This document shows, in pieces, positions 1-7,875 of a DNA stretch of 32,926 nucleotides. This stretch comes from an uncultured Ruminococcus sp. (GTDB lineage: Bacteria; Bacillota; Clostridia; Oscillospirales; Ruminococcaceae). The translations under genes and the position numbers were made by a program. The notes below the pieces were generated by a model, which saw nothing but the letters and a program-made list of their open reading frames with translations, was not told the origin of the DNA and made no database searches. The stretch covers positions 1 to 32,926 of the forward strand of contig CASDRM010000063.1 in assembly GCA_949283135.1 (NCBI GenBank), given 5' to 3'. Positions within the stretch are counted from its first letter, which is position 1. Each line of letters opens with the position of its first letter.

Positions 1-342
1 GCCCGACTGGCCGAGCTTTGTTTTAGCGGCGGGGTTCACCGCGGAGCAGAAGGGGTTGACAAAGTAGAAGCCCTCGCCCTTGAGCGTGCCGATATAGTTT
101 CCGAACAGGGTGAGCACAAGCGCCTCCTGCGGCTTGAGTACTTTGAGTCCAGCGAATGGGATCCAGCCCAAAAGATTGAGAAGAAGTCCGATGACGAAGA
201 CCGGAACGCCCAAAGCGTATTTTTCATCCTCCAAAAGGAACCCGCCCGCGATCGTGATTGCTATTCCGACGGCGTATACGAGCATGGCGAGCAAAAGAGC
301 GGTCATACCGTTCTTTTTTGTGCTGAGTATTTTTTCTGTCAT
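1..342 (-). CDS. SPFH/band-7 domain membrane protein (5' part only)
   Basis: The minus strand is open from an ATG at 342 to the window edge (114 codons); the gene continues beyond the window. The protein starts MTEKILSTKKNGM, has two hydrophobic stretches (about residues 13-34 and 43-60), and then a segment containing LKPQEALVLTLFGNY, GTLKGEGFYFVNPF. That N-terminal layout, a membrane hairpin followed by 'P-x-E-a-v-v...fG.y.gt...Gl.fvnPf', is characteristic of SPFH (stomatin/prohibitin/flotillin) proteins, which scaffold membrane microdomains. A GGAAAGG ribosome binding site lies at 355-361. The upstream promoter overlaps a perfect inverted repeat, so the gene is probably regulated by a dimeric repressor. 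The cellular role is inferred from family only. Confidence 0.8.
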   Translation of the reverse strand, partial: MTEKILSTKKNGMTALLLAMLVYAVGIAITIAGGFLLEDEKYALGVPVFVIGLLLNLLGWIPFAGLKVLKPQEALVLTLFGNYIGTLKGEGFYFVNPFCSAVNPAAKTKLGQSG

Positions 343-391
343 GATTTATTCACGCCTTTCCAGAGCTCGGGGAGCATAGCTGCTCTGAACT

Positions 392-435
392 CTTTATGAT
401 ATCACTATGATATCATAAAGCTATTCGTTTGTCAA
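392..435 (-). promoter_or_regulatory. Sigma-A promoter with 13-bp palindromic operator for the SPFH gene
   Basis: On the minus strand TTGACA (435-430) and TATCAT (412-407) are separated by 17 bases. A perfect inverted repeat, CTTTATGATATCA (392-404) / TGATATCATAAAG (408-420) with a 3-base spacer, covers the -10 box. There is no T-run, so an operator is a better reading than a terminator. The repressor is unknown; PadR or GntR/YtrA type regulators bind palindromes of this sort. Confidence 0.7.
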
Positions 436-471
436 CAGCTCAGCTTAAATTTAATTTTAGCTGTCCGTCAC

Positions 472-852
472 TCAGTCGTCGTCTTCATCATTGTTGTCAA
501 GCTCCGCGAGGGCGTCGTCGTACTCCTTGCGGTACTTGCGCTCGAGGTCGTCCCTGACAAAGTCTCGCATGGCGTACTGCTCGCCGGTGATGTTTCCGGC
601 TGCGTAGTTTTCGGCGTTGGTGTAAAAGCACGCCGTCAAGAGCCCTCCGATACCCAGGATGCTCCACAGTATAGTCGCAAACGTCACGCACACGGTTGAA
701 ATGACATACGCCACCCAGTTGACCTCGACGTCGTTGTCAAGTATCGTTATATACTGCCAGTAGCATATCAATGCAAGCACTATAAGCCCTATGATCGGCC
801 CGATGATGTGGCGCTCACTCTTGTTTTTCTTTTTATCCGATTTGATTCCCAT
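472..852 (-). CDS. Small two-helix membrane protein, unknown function
   Basis: I do not recognise a family. The product is about 126 residues: a Lys-rich N-terminus (GIKSDKKKNKSE), two hydrophobic segments (IIGPIIGLIVLALICYWQY, then a second from about VAYVISTVCV to GIGGLLTACF), and a charged tail ending in DNNDEDDD. The region GNITGEQYAMRDFVRDDLERKY resembles the SHOCT-like idea of a short C-terminal helix, but this is weak. The ATG at 852 is preferred over the one at 861, because GAAAGG sits 9 bases upstream of 852 but directly abuts 861. It lies upstream of the SPFH gene on the same strand, separated by about 130 bases that hold that gene's own promoter. Confidence 0.6.
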   Translation of the reverse strand: MGIKSDKKKNKSERHIIGPIIGLIVLALICYWQYITILDNDVEVNWVAYVISTVCVTFATILWSILGIGGLLTACFYTNAENYAAGNITGEQYAMRDFVRDDLERKYRKEYDDALAELDNNDEDDD

Positions 853-923
853 TCCCGTCATCCTTTCATATCGCCTGCCGGATATTCCTGCCGAATCAGC
901 CGTCTACATCAAAAGCACAGCGC

Positions 924-952
924 ATTATGGTTTAAGTGTCAGCACATGGAAA
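924..952 (-). promoter_or_regulatory. Possible promoter for the small membrane protein
   Basis: On the minus strand TTTCCA (952-947) is followed after 17 bases by CATAAT (929-924). This matches sigma-A moderately and lies about 70 bases upstream of the start at 852. It is divergent from the argS promoter. Confidence 0.4.
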
Positions 953-968
953 AGACTTTATTTTCGGC

Positions 969-997
969 TTGCAAAAGCGGGAAAGATATGCTATTAT
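969..997 (+). promoter_or_regulatory. Promoter for argS
   Basis: TTGCAA (969-974) and TATTAT (992-997) with a 17-base spacer, about 50 bases upstream of the argS ATG. No T-box or other leader structure is evident, unlike alaS in this window. Confidence 0.6.
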
Positions 998-1045
998 GAA
1001 ATTTAACCGTTTGACTCTACATTTCCGAAAATAAGGAGCTAAAAT

Positions 1046-2803
1046 ATGAGAAAGATAACATCTATCCTGTCGTCTTATGTCTCGGAGGCGTTCAAGACCT
1101 GCGGCTATGATCCTTCTCTGGGAAGCGTCACCGTCTCGGACAGAATGGATCTGTGCCAATTCCAGTGCAACGGCGCGTTCGCCGCTGCGAAGCTGTATAA
1201 GAAAGCGCCGATCATGGTCGCCGAGGAGGTCGCCGAGGCGCTGAAGAAGGAGGGCATATTCAAAGTCGTTGAGGCGGTCAAGCCCGGATTTATCAATATG
1301 ACTCTCACAGACGAGTACCTCGTTGGTTATGTGAACGAGATAGTCGCGGACGAGCACACCGGCGTGCCTCAGTCGGAAACTCCCGAGACCGTCGTTATAG
1401 ACTACGGCGCACCGAATGTCGCAAAGCCGCTGCACATCGGGCATCTCAGGTCGGCGATAATCGGCGAGGCGCTCAAGAGGATAGCGCGTGAAATGGGAAA
1501 AACCGTGTATGCAGACGTTCACCTCGGGGACTGGGGAACGCCCATGGGTCTTGTGATAGCCGAGTACAGCGAGCGCCATCCCGAGTGGGCGTGTTTCAAG
1601 GAGGATTTCGACCCGGAAAAGGATGAAGTCCCCGCCTTGGACCCGGACGAGCTCAACGAGGTGTATCCCTATGCCAGCGCCAAGAGCAAAAAGGACGAGG
1701 CGTTCAAGGAAAAGGCTCACAGGATAACCCACGAGCTGCAAAACCACCGTCCCGGCTACTACGCCCTGTGGAGAGAGCTTGTCAAGGCTTCGATATCGGA
1801 TATAAAGAGCAATTTTGAGAAGCTCAACGTAAGCTTCGACCTGTGGTACGGAGAGAGCGACTCAGACGCCTATATCCCCGAGCTTGTTCAGATTCTCAAG
1901 GACAAGGGACTGCTTTATGAGAGCGAGGGAGCGCTTGTAGTCGATGTGCAGGAGCCGGGCGACAAGATAACCCTCCCGCCGGTGATAATAAAGAAGTCTG
2001 ATGATTCGAGCATATACGCCACCACCGACCTCGCCACCATAATCCAGCGCGAGCGTGATTTTAAGCCGGACAGGATATGGTATATCGTGGACAAGCGTCA
2101 GGCCATGCACTTTGTCCAGGTCTTCCGCTGCGCGAGAAAGGCGGGGCTCGTTCCCGATTCGACAGAGCTAAGGCACTTGGGCTTCGGAACCATGAACGGC
2201 GCGGACGGCAAGCCGTTCAAGACGCGCGACGGGGGAGTAATGAGGCTCAGCGACCTCATTAAGACCGCCACCGAGGGAGCGCTTGAAAAGCTTTCCGGCT
2301 CTGAGTATGTGTCCGGAGACATGAATGAGACCGCTCAGAAGATAGGCGTAGCCGCGATAAAGTTCGGAGACCTATCTAACCAGCCTGCAAAGGACTATGT
2401 ATTCGATCTCGGAAAGTTTTTGTCCTTTGACGGCAAGACCGGAACATATCTGCTTTATACCGTAACGAGGATAAACTCAATTCTCAAGAGGGCGGGAATA
2501 GATTATTCCGAAAAGAGAAAAATAACCGGAATATACACCGATGCAGAGCGTGAGCTCGCCCTTATAATCGCTCTTTCCGGCGAGACCTATACCAAGGCGA
2601 TAGACGACCTTGCGCCCTGCGTTCTCTGCGACAACGCGTATAATCTCGCGTCCGTGTTCTCGAGGTTCTACCACGACAACAGGATACTTTCCGAGGAGGA
2701 CGAGCAAAAGCGCAACAGCTGGCTGGCGCTTTCCTTGCTCACAAGAAGGGTTATAACAAAGCAGCTTGACATGCTGGGCATAGATTATGTCGAGAACATG
2801 TGA
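1046..2803 (+). CDS. argS: Arginyl-tRNA synthetase
   Basis: Class I aminoacyl-tRNA synthetase that charges tRNA-Arg with arginine using ATP, in the cytoplasm. The 585 residues match the usual length. An N-terminal Add-1 type domain (about 1-110) is followed by the signature APNVAKPLHIGHLRS with the HIGH motif at residues 130-133. The segment FKTRDGGVMRLSDLI (about 390-405) sits where the KMSKS-like loop is in ArgS, which commonly lacks a canonical KMSKS. The C-terminal DALR anticodon-binding domain includes GTYLLYTVTRINSILKRAG and ends LDMLGIDYVENM. AAGGAG at 1033-1038 supports the ATG. It is followed after 102 bases by the parvulin lipoprotein gene. Function is certain from motifs and length. 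Confidence 0.97.
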   Translation: MRKITSILSSYVSEAFKTCGYDPSLGSVTVSDRMDLCQFQCNGAFAAAKLYKKAPIMVAEEVAEALKKEGIFKVVEAVKPGFINMTLTDEYLVGYVNEIVADEHTGVPQSETPETVVIDYGAPNVAKPLHIGHLRSAIIGEALKRIAREMGKTVYADVHLGDWGTPMGLVIAEYSERHPEWACFKEDFDPEKDEVPALDPDELNEVYPYASAKSKKDEAFKEKAHRITHELQNHRPGYYALWRELVKASISDIKSNFEKLNVSFDLWYGESDSDAYIPELVQILKDKGLLYESEGALVVDVQEPGDKITLPPVIIKKSDDSSIYATTDLATIIQRERDFKPDRIWYIVDKRQAMHFVQVFRCARKAGLVPDSTELRHLGFGTMNGADGKPFKTRDGGVMRLSDLIKTATEGALEKLSGSEYVSGDMNETAQKIGVAAIKFGDLSNQPAKDYVFDLGKFLSFDGKTGTYLLYTVTRINSILKRAGIDYSEKRKITGIYTDAERELALIIALSGETYTKAIDDLAPCVLCDNAYNLASVFSRFYHDNRILSEEDEQKRNSWLALSLLTRRVITKQLDMLGIDYVENM

Positions 2804-2905
2804 GTAGTTTTTTAAAACTGTCACAAGACTGTCACATTAATGAGCTAAACTGCGAAGTATCTTTTTCACAGCGCAAAATACTACGATTATCATGGAGATG
2901 TTCAG

Positions 2906-4030
2906 ATGAAGAAATTTTTGAGAATAATTGCCTTTTTGGCTGCTATTGCGATGGCTGTATCCGTGTTTGCGTCATGCGAGGACGCCGCGGATGATCAGTT
3001 AGACGCAGACACAAACGACGGCGAGGAGTCGCAGGAGCAGGAGGATGAGCCTGTAGCCGAGGAGCCGTCGCTGATAATAGACGGCGAGGAGGTAGACATA
3101 TCCTCCAACCCGGTAATGTTCACGGTAGCGGGAATAGATGTTCCCTTCGATGAGTTCAGATATGTTTATAAGTATTTTGAGACCTATTACGGCATGAACG
3201 ATGAGTACTGGGAGTCTAATGCGGACATGTTCCCGACCTTCATTGAGATACTCACCAATGAGATCATCAACAATAATTTCGGTGTGATAATGGCGGATAT
3301 GTACGACATAGAGCTTACCGAGGAGGACGAGCAGAGCATCCGGGACTATGTTCAGGAGCAAAGGGACTACTTTGAGTCTGAGGAGGAATATGAGCAGGCT
3401 CTGAAGGACGCCGGAATCACTGAGGAGCTTCTCAGGAGGATGATAACCCAGAGCGTCACGAGCGAGAGGGTATATCTCGATCTCTACGGAGGAGACAACC
3501 CGAGGCTTCTTCCCTCCGATGACGAGATAAAGGAAGATATCCACAACGATTATGTAAGAGTTTATCACCTTCTTATCTCCTTCGACCATTTCGCGGATGA
3601 GGAGGGGTATGAGGACTATACAGACGAGGAGCTCAAGGCTGCTGCCGAGGAGCTTGCCAACGATTACCTGACACAGCTTCAGAACGGCGAGGCTGACATC
3701 TATGAGCTTGCTCAGACTGTCGGCGACGATCCCGGAATGACTGACAACGAGGCGGGATACCTGTTCACCTACGGCGAGATGGTAGAGCCCTTTGAGGAAG
3801 CGGCGTTCGCGCTTGAGGTGGGAGAAATGAGCGGGCTTGTAGAGACCGACTACGGCTGGCACATCATCTACAGGCTTGAGCAGGATCAGTATGTTGAGGA
3901 CAACTTTGAGGATGTGAAGTCCCAGTATATCAGCAAGGTGTTCAACGACCGCGTAGATCAGGTTCTTGCTGACGCGGAGATAACCTACGGCGAGTATTAT
4001 GATAAGCTCACTCCTGACAGCATAAACTAA
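2906..4030 (+). CDS. PrsA/SurA-like peptidyl-prolyl isomerase lipoprotein
   Basis: Predicted extracytoplasmic foldase. The N-terminus has a basic, hydrophobic signal ending VFASC, giving a lipidated Cys24, then a very acidic linker (residues 25-55). A SurA_N-like helical region follows (about 60-200, with EDEQSIRDYVQEQRDYFESE). A parvulin/rotamase domain spans about 218-322, with RVYHLLISF at its start, GDDPGMTDNEAGYL in the middle and ETDYGWHIIYRLE at its end; this order is diagnostic of the PpiC family. Parvulin lipoproteins help exported proteins fold at the outer face of the membrane. GGAG at 2894-2897 precedes the ATG. The strong terminator at 4060-4092 ends the unit. It is shorter in its chaperone part than SurA and closer to PrsA; the client proteins are unknown. 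Confidence 0.88.
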   Translation: MKKFLRIIAFLAAIAMAVSVFASCEDAADDQLDADTNDGEESQEQEDEPVAEEPSLIIDGEEVDISSNPVMFTVAGIDVPFDEFRYVYKYFETYYGMNDEYWESNADMFPTFIEILTNEIINNNFGVIMADMYDIELTEEDEQSIRDYVQEQRDYFESEEEYEQALKDAGITEELLRRMITQSVTSERVYLDLYGGDNPRLLPSDDEIKEDIHNDYVRVYHLLISFDHFADEEGYEDYTDEELKAAAEELANDYLTQLQNGEADIYELAQTVGDDPGMTDNEAGYLFTYGEMVEPFEEAAFALEVGEMSGLVETDYGWHIIYRLEQDQYVEDNFEDVKSQYISKVFNDRVDQVLADAEITYGEYYDKLTPDSIN

Positions 4031-4059
4031 ATAGTCAGCTTTTATTGCGAGTATATTGC

Positions 4060-4092
4060 GAGCCGCCTGTCCACGGATAGACGGCTCTTTTT
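4060..4092 (+). terminator. Rho-independent terminator after the parvulin gene
   Basis: The stem starts GAGCCG (4060-4065) and closes with CGGCTC (4082-4087), extended inward with one C-A mismatch and one G-U pair, followed by TTTTT (4088-4092). Confidence 0.85.
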
Positions 4093-4128
4093 CCGAGCCA
4101 TATGATTTGCCAAAAGGAGGAATGGCGG

Positions 4129-5328
4129 TTGAAACCATTCTTAAAATCTGGGACTTACCTGAAAGTCATAGCGGCGGCCGCGTCGCTTTCCGTTCTTGCC
4201 GGCTGTTCGCGCATAAATACGAGGATTGAAATCGGCACTATTCCGCCTGACCCACCTGACGGCGGAGTATCCATACATACCGTTGCGACCGCGCCGGAAA
4301 ACACGGACACATTGCCGGCTGTGCAGACTGACGCCGCTTCCGGACAGCCTCAGTCCGAGCCTGTGAGCAGCTCTACGGAGCCTGTTACCGTTCAAACCGA
4401 GACGTCCTGCACAGTCTCTTCCGCCGATGAGGCTATTGAGCCGGATTCCGTCTTTTCGCTGCCCGAGGAGTTTTTTGTCCGGCTTGAGGAGATATTTGAG
4501 CGTTACCAGATAAACCAAAACTGCGACCCAACCAAGTCTCCCTGCGGCTGCACGCCGGAGTACGAGCAGGTCGATGAGGACGGAAATGTAGTTATTCCAA
4601 GGGACAGGGTCGTCTCGATTTATTTTCTTGACGCAGACTCCGGCTATGAGCTTGAGATAAACAGCGGCGTTCACTTCCCGATAGCGAGCACCGTAAAAAT
4701 ACCTTTGTGCACCTTGATTTATCAGAAGCTCACCGACGGACTCGTCGACCCGGACACAATTCTCACATATGAAAAGCGCCATTATTTCGGCGGCACCGGC
4801 GTGATTGTAAAGGGAGATTACGGGCAGCAGTTCACGGTGACTGAGCTTCTGAAGCTCGCGATAACGGAGAGCGACAATGTCGCCTATGAGATGCTCAAGG
4901 ATCTGGTAAGCTGGGAGGAGTTCGGCGAATTCCTTGCCGCCAACGGCTGCACACATGAGGAGGATCTAAGATTGAGGCAGCAGAAGATATGCACCGAGTC
5001 GGCGGGAGCCTACGGCAGGATACTTATGGACTTCCTGACGAGTGACAGCCCGTATGTCGAGGACTTCAAGGCTGACCTTAAGATCACCAAGAACAAAATG
5101 ATAAAGTCTCACTATCCGTTCTACCGAAAGTACGGCTGGACGCAGTTTGCTTTCCACGACATAGCCTATGTCGATGCGCCGCACCCCTATGTGCTTGCGA
5201 TACTTACGAACCTTGAGGGAGAGGATAATTCCGATTACGAGCTGTATAAGGAAATTTCCTACCTTTTTGAGGAGTATTCACAGTCTGACGCAAACAGAGA
5301 AGCAATGTATGAGCAGTTCAAAAATTGA
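4129..5328 (+). CDS. Class A beta-lactamase-fold serine hydrolase lipoprotein
   Basis: The TTG at 4129 is chosen: AAAGGAGG at 4113-4120 lies 8 bases upstream, and this start gives a clean lipoprotein signal ending VLAGC (Cys26). An upstream ATG at 4102 would put that ribosome binding site inside the gene. After a Pro/Ser/Thr-rich linker (about 30-110) comes a penicillin-recognising domain. IASTVKIP carries the S-x-x-K motif (S187, K190), ITESDNVAYE carries S-D-N (248-250), and RKYGW (334-336) sits at the K-T-G position. No E-x-x-L-N omega-loop motif appears between SDN and the Thr-x-Ser segment near 289. The domain is therefore related to class A beta-lactamases (PF13354 type), but resistance activity is doubtful; a peptidoglycan-linked or non-catalytic role is equally possible. 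A CDPTKSPCGC cysteine cluster lies just before the domain. Confidence 0.82.
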   Translation: MKPFLKSGTYLKVIAAAASLSVLAGCSRINTRIEIGTIPPDPPDGGVSIHTVATAPENTDTLPAVQTDAASGQPQSEPVSSSTEPVTVQTETSCTVSSADEAIEPDSVFSLPEEFFVRLEEIFERYQINQNCDPTKSPCGCTPEYEQVDEDGNVVIPRDRVVSIYFLDADSGYELEINSGVHFPIASTVKIPLCTLIYQKLTDGLVDPDTILTYEKRHYFGGTGVIVKGDYGQQFTVTELLKLAITESDNVAYEMLKDLVSWEEFGEFLAANGCTHEEDLRLRQQKICTESAGAYGRILMDFLTSDSPYVEDFKADLKITKNKMIKSHYPFYRKYGWTQFAFHDIAYVDAPHPYVLAILTNLEGEDNSDYELYKEISYLFEEYSQSDANREAMYEQFKN

Positions 5329-5349
5329 GACTGAAATCGCATATTTTTG

Positions 5350-5378
5350 TTGAAATTTTTGAGTGCATTTGGTATAAT
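5350..5378 (+). promoter_or_regulatory. Promoter for malQ
   Basis: TTGAAA (5350-5355), 17 bases, TATAAT (5373-5378). The transcript would have a leader of about 75 bases that includes an inverted repeat TCACGC (5388-5393) / GCGTGA (5401-5406). Confidence 0.75.
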
Positions 5379-5461
5379 GTATCCATGTCACGCCGGCTGA
5401 GCGTGAAATATTATATAATATACCGCTTACAGGTGGGATAATTTTATTAGGGGGGATTGTT

Positions 5462-6976
5462 GTGAGAGCGAGCGGTCTACTTTTAGGCATAGCAGGTTTG
5501 CCCGGCAATTACGGCATCGGAAAATTGGGAAAGGAAGCGAGGAATTTTGTAGACTTTCTCAAAAAATCAGGGCAGAGATATTGGCAGATACTGCCTCTTA
5601 GCCCTACCGGCTACGGGGATTCTCCGTATCAGTCCTGCTCCGTAAGGGCGGGCAACCCGTATTTCATAGACTTTGAGACGCTTGAGCAGGAGGGCTTACT
5701 CAAGCCCGCGGACTATCAGAATACACAGTTTGGGGATAACCCGAGGTATATACACTACGGAATGCTCTACCAGACGGTAGCTCCCACTCTCAAAAAGGCG
5801 TATGAGCGCTTCAAGCCGGACGCGGGGTATGAGGAATTTCTCAAAAAGAACGCGGACTGGGTTCAGGACTACGCGCTCTATACCGCCGTCAAGGAGGAAA
5901 ATTCCGGAAAGCCATGGTACGAGTGGGAGAATTCTCTCAAGATGGCTCGTCCGGAGGCTCTTGCGGCCGCAAAGGAGCGTCTTGCCGACAAAATAGGATA
6001 TCAGCTCTTTGTTCAGTATGAGTTTTTCAAGCAGTGGCATGAGCTCAAGCTCTACGCTAACCGCAACGGCGTCGAGATAATAGGCGATATGCCGATCTAC
6101 TGCGCGTACGACAGCGTGGAGGCGTGGCTGAATCCCGAGCTCTTTGAATTCGACCAGAACAAGAGACCGCTGAGCGTAGCGGGCTGTCCTCCTGATGACT
6201 ACGCAAAGGACGGTCAGCTATGGGGCAACCCGATATACAACTGGAACGCCATGAGGGAAAACGGCTATAACTGGTGGATAAACAGAATAGCCTTCGAGAC
6301 TAATATATACGATGTCCTGAGAATAGACCACTTCCGCGGATTTGCCGGATATTTCTCGATACCGTACGGCTCTCAGACCGCCGCTGCCGGAAAGTGGCGC
6401 AAGGGCCCGGGAATGAGCCTGTTTAATTCCACCAACTACTGGCTCGGTCCCAAGAGGATCATTGCCGAGGATCTCGGCTTTGTGACGGACGATGTGAGAA
6501 CACTGCTTAAAGAGGCGGGCTACCCCGGAATGAAGGTGTTGCAGTTCGCATTTGATCCCAACGCAAAGAACGCATATCTGCCCTGCAACTTTGAGTCCAA
6601 GGACTGCGCGGTCTACACCTCCACCCACGACAGCTCGACCGCCTCGGGATGGGCGGAAAAGCTGGGCGGCGATACTCTTAAGTTCTGCATGTCGTATATG
6701 AATATCACCGATAAGAAGGATATTCCCGACGGTCTTCTGAGGGCGGCGTGGTCGAGCATCGCCGATACCGCTATAGCTCAGCCGCAGGACTTCCTCGGTC
6801 TCGGAGACGAGACAAGGATAAACGTCCCCGGGACGCTGGGACTCAACTGGCGCTGGAGGCTTTCGAGGGAGGATCTGAGCTTCGCGTTCTCCGACAAGCT
6901 TCTTAGCCTGACCAAGACCTACAACAGAATAGTGACCGATCCCGTGCCCGCTCTTCAGAAGGCGCAGGGAAGGTAA
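5462..6976 (+). CDS. malQ: 4-alpha-glucanotransferase (amylomaltase)
   Basis: GH77 enzyme that transfers alpha-1,4-glucan segments between maltodextrins and releases glucose; a cytoplasmic step of starch/glycogen use. The 504 residues match the short bacterial MalQ class. Visible landmarks are QILPLSPTGYGDSPYQS near the N-terminus, GDMPIYCAYDS, LRIDHFRGF with the nucleophile Asp289, IAEDLGFVTDDV with the acid/base Glu336, and STHDSST with Asp390 as the third acidic residue. The usual THDNDT loop reads THDSST here. The start is GTG at 5462 with AGGGGGG at 5449-5455. It has its own promoter and terminator and converges on a beta-PGM-like HAD gene, which fits maltose/glucose-phosphate metabolism. 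Confidence 0.95.
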   Translation: MRASGLLLGIAGLPGNYGIGKLGKEARNFVDFLKKSGQRYWQILPLSPTGYGDSPYQSCSVRAGNPYFIDFETLEQEGLLKPADYQNTQFGDNPRYIHYGMLYQTVAPTLKKAYERFKPDAGYEEFLKKNADWVQDYALYTAVKEENSGKPWYEWENSLKMARPEALAAAKERLADKIGYQLFVQYEFFKQWHELKLYANRNGVEIIGDMPIYCAYDSVEAWLNPELFEFDQNKRPLSVAGCPPDDYAKDGQLWGNPIYNWNAMRENGYNWWINRIAFETNIYDVLRIDHFRGFAGYFSIPYGSQTAAAGKWRKGPGMSLFNSTNYWLGPKRIIAEDLGFVTDDVRTLLKEAGYPGMKVLQFAFDPNAKNAYLPCNFESKDCAVYTSTHDSSTASGWAEKLGGDTLKFCMSYMNITDKKDIPDGLLRAAWSSIADTAIAQPQDFLGLGDETRINVPGTLGLNWRWRLSREDLSFAFSDKLLSLTKTYNRIVTDPVPALQKAQGR

Positions 6977-6980
6977 ACCT

Positions 6981-7021
6981 AAAAAACGGCTCGCCCGGAT
7001 TTCGCCCGGAGAGCCGTTTTT
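6981..7021. terminator. Bidirectional terminator between malQ and the HAD gene
   Basis: An A-run followed by ACGGCTC (6986-6992), an inner GC-rich section, GAGCCGT (7011-7017) and a T-run. Both strands see a stem followed by T residues, which suits the convergent genes on either side. Confidence 0.85.
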
Positions 7022-7069
7022 GCGCCTATGTACAACTATATGTCACTGTATGTGCGCGTCCGTATAGGA

Positions 7070-7735
7070 CTATATTAGCCTAAGATAGTTTTCAAGAGTG
7101 GCGTCGCAGATTTTTTTAATATCTTCCCATGCCTCCTGCGAATGCCTTTCAAGGATTCCCACGCAGTACATGTCCGCTGATTTAGCGCCTCGGCAGCCGG
7201 CGAGGATGTCCTCGAAAACTATGCAGCGCCCGGGATTCATTCCGAGCCTCTCGGCAGCGAGGAGGTATATGTCAGGGAAGCCCTTGCCGCGCTTGACGTC
7301 GTTTACTGTGACTATTGTCCCAAAGAGACTTAGGCAGCCGTGCCGCTCAAGACAGGGAATATACAGCTTGGGGTCGGAGGCGGTCGCAAGGGCGAGCCTT
7401 ACTCCTTCGCTCTTGAGTCTTTTAAGAAAGTCCTTCGCGCCGGGTATCATGGGGATATTCTCGGAATACTCCTTTTTGACCATCCGGTACCACTCGTCTA
7501 TGACGGCTTCCTTCGGGTTGGTGACGCCGCACTCTCTTATGACATAGTCCGCAGCCTCTGAAAAGTTCATTGCCGCGACTTTAGAGTAAAAGTCGTCCGG
7601 TATGGGGAGCTTTCTTTTCGCCATAAATTCCTCGTCTATATCTCTCCATACGCCCACCGAGTCGATCAGCGTGCCGTCAAGATCGAATATCGCGCAGTCG
7701 GCGTTTATAGTCAAGCCGTCAAAATCAAGCCTCAT
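7070..7735 (-). CDS. HAD-superfamily phosphatase, beta-phosphoglucomutase-like
   Basis: 221 residues with all four HAD motifs. Motif I is AIFDLDGTLIDS (nucleophile Asp18, Asp20). Motif II is the Ser/Thr of LALATAS. Motif III is the lysine in VKRGKGFPDIYL, and motif IV is IVFEDILAGCRGAKSA. The helical cap after motif I and the KGFPDIYL context place it in the beta-PGM/GPH subclass of soluble phosphatases and mutases. GAGGG lies about 7 bases upstream of the ATG at 7735. It faces malQ, so a sugar-phosphate substrate is attractive, but the sequence alone does not separate beta-phosphoglucomutase from other sugar or nucleotide phosphatases. Confidence 0.88.
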   Translation of the reverse strand: MRLDFDGLTINADCAIFDLDGTLIDSVGVWRDIDEEFMAKRKLPIPDDFYSKVAAMNFSEAADYVIRECGVTNPKEAVIDEWYRMVKKEYSENIPMIPGAKDFLKRLKSEGVRLALATASDPKLYIPCLERHGCLSLFGTIVTVNDVKRGKGFPDIYLLAAERLGMNPGRCIVFEDILAGCRGAKSADMYCVGILERHSQEAWEDIKKICDATLENYLRLI

Positions 7736-7778
7736 TGCAGGTCCCTCACTTTCTAAGCGTTTTGCCGCATGAGTACAG

Positions 7779-7806
7779 TTTATATTAAACGGGTGTCGTT
7801 TGTCAA
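7779..7806 (-). promoter_or_regulatory. Promoter for the HAD gene
   Basis: On the minus strand TTGACA (7806-7801), a 16-base spacer, TATAAA (7784-7779). It is divergent from the recG promoter that starts 8 bases away. Confidence 0.6.
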
Positions 7807-7813
7807 CAAAAGC

Positions 7814-7842
7814 TTGAAATGCCGGGCGCTCTTTCGTATAAT
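7814..7842 (+). promoter_or_regulatory. Promoter for recG
   Basis: TTGAAA (7814-7819), 17 bases, TATAAT (7837-7842). It overlaps the upstream ATG at 7819, so that ATG cannot be the recG start. Confidence 0.75.
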
Positions 7843-7875
7843 AGGCTTGAAAGCTTTAATCTGGGAGGTGAAAAA

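Noticed and set aside
932-1747. Minus-strand open frame opposite argS
   Set aside because: It overlaps the argS promoter and HIGH motif, and has no recognisable product.
2865-2893. TTCACA-17-TATCAT before the parvulin gene
   Set aside because: The implied transcription start would fall after the ribosome binding site GGAG (2894-2897), leaving no usable leader.
4102-4128. Upstream ATG start for the beta-lactamase-like gene
   Set aside because: It would place a perfect AAAGGAGG inside the coding region and put extra charged residues before the lipoprotein signal.
2999-4138. Minus-strand open frame of 379 codons opposite the parvulin gene
   Set aside because: It is a shadow of a gene with clear domains. 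Acidic GAG/GAC codons read as CTC/GTC on the other strand and suppress stops.
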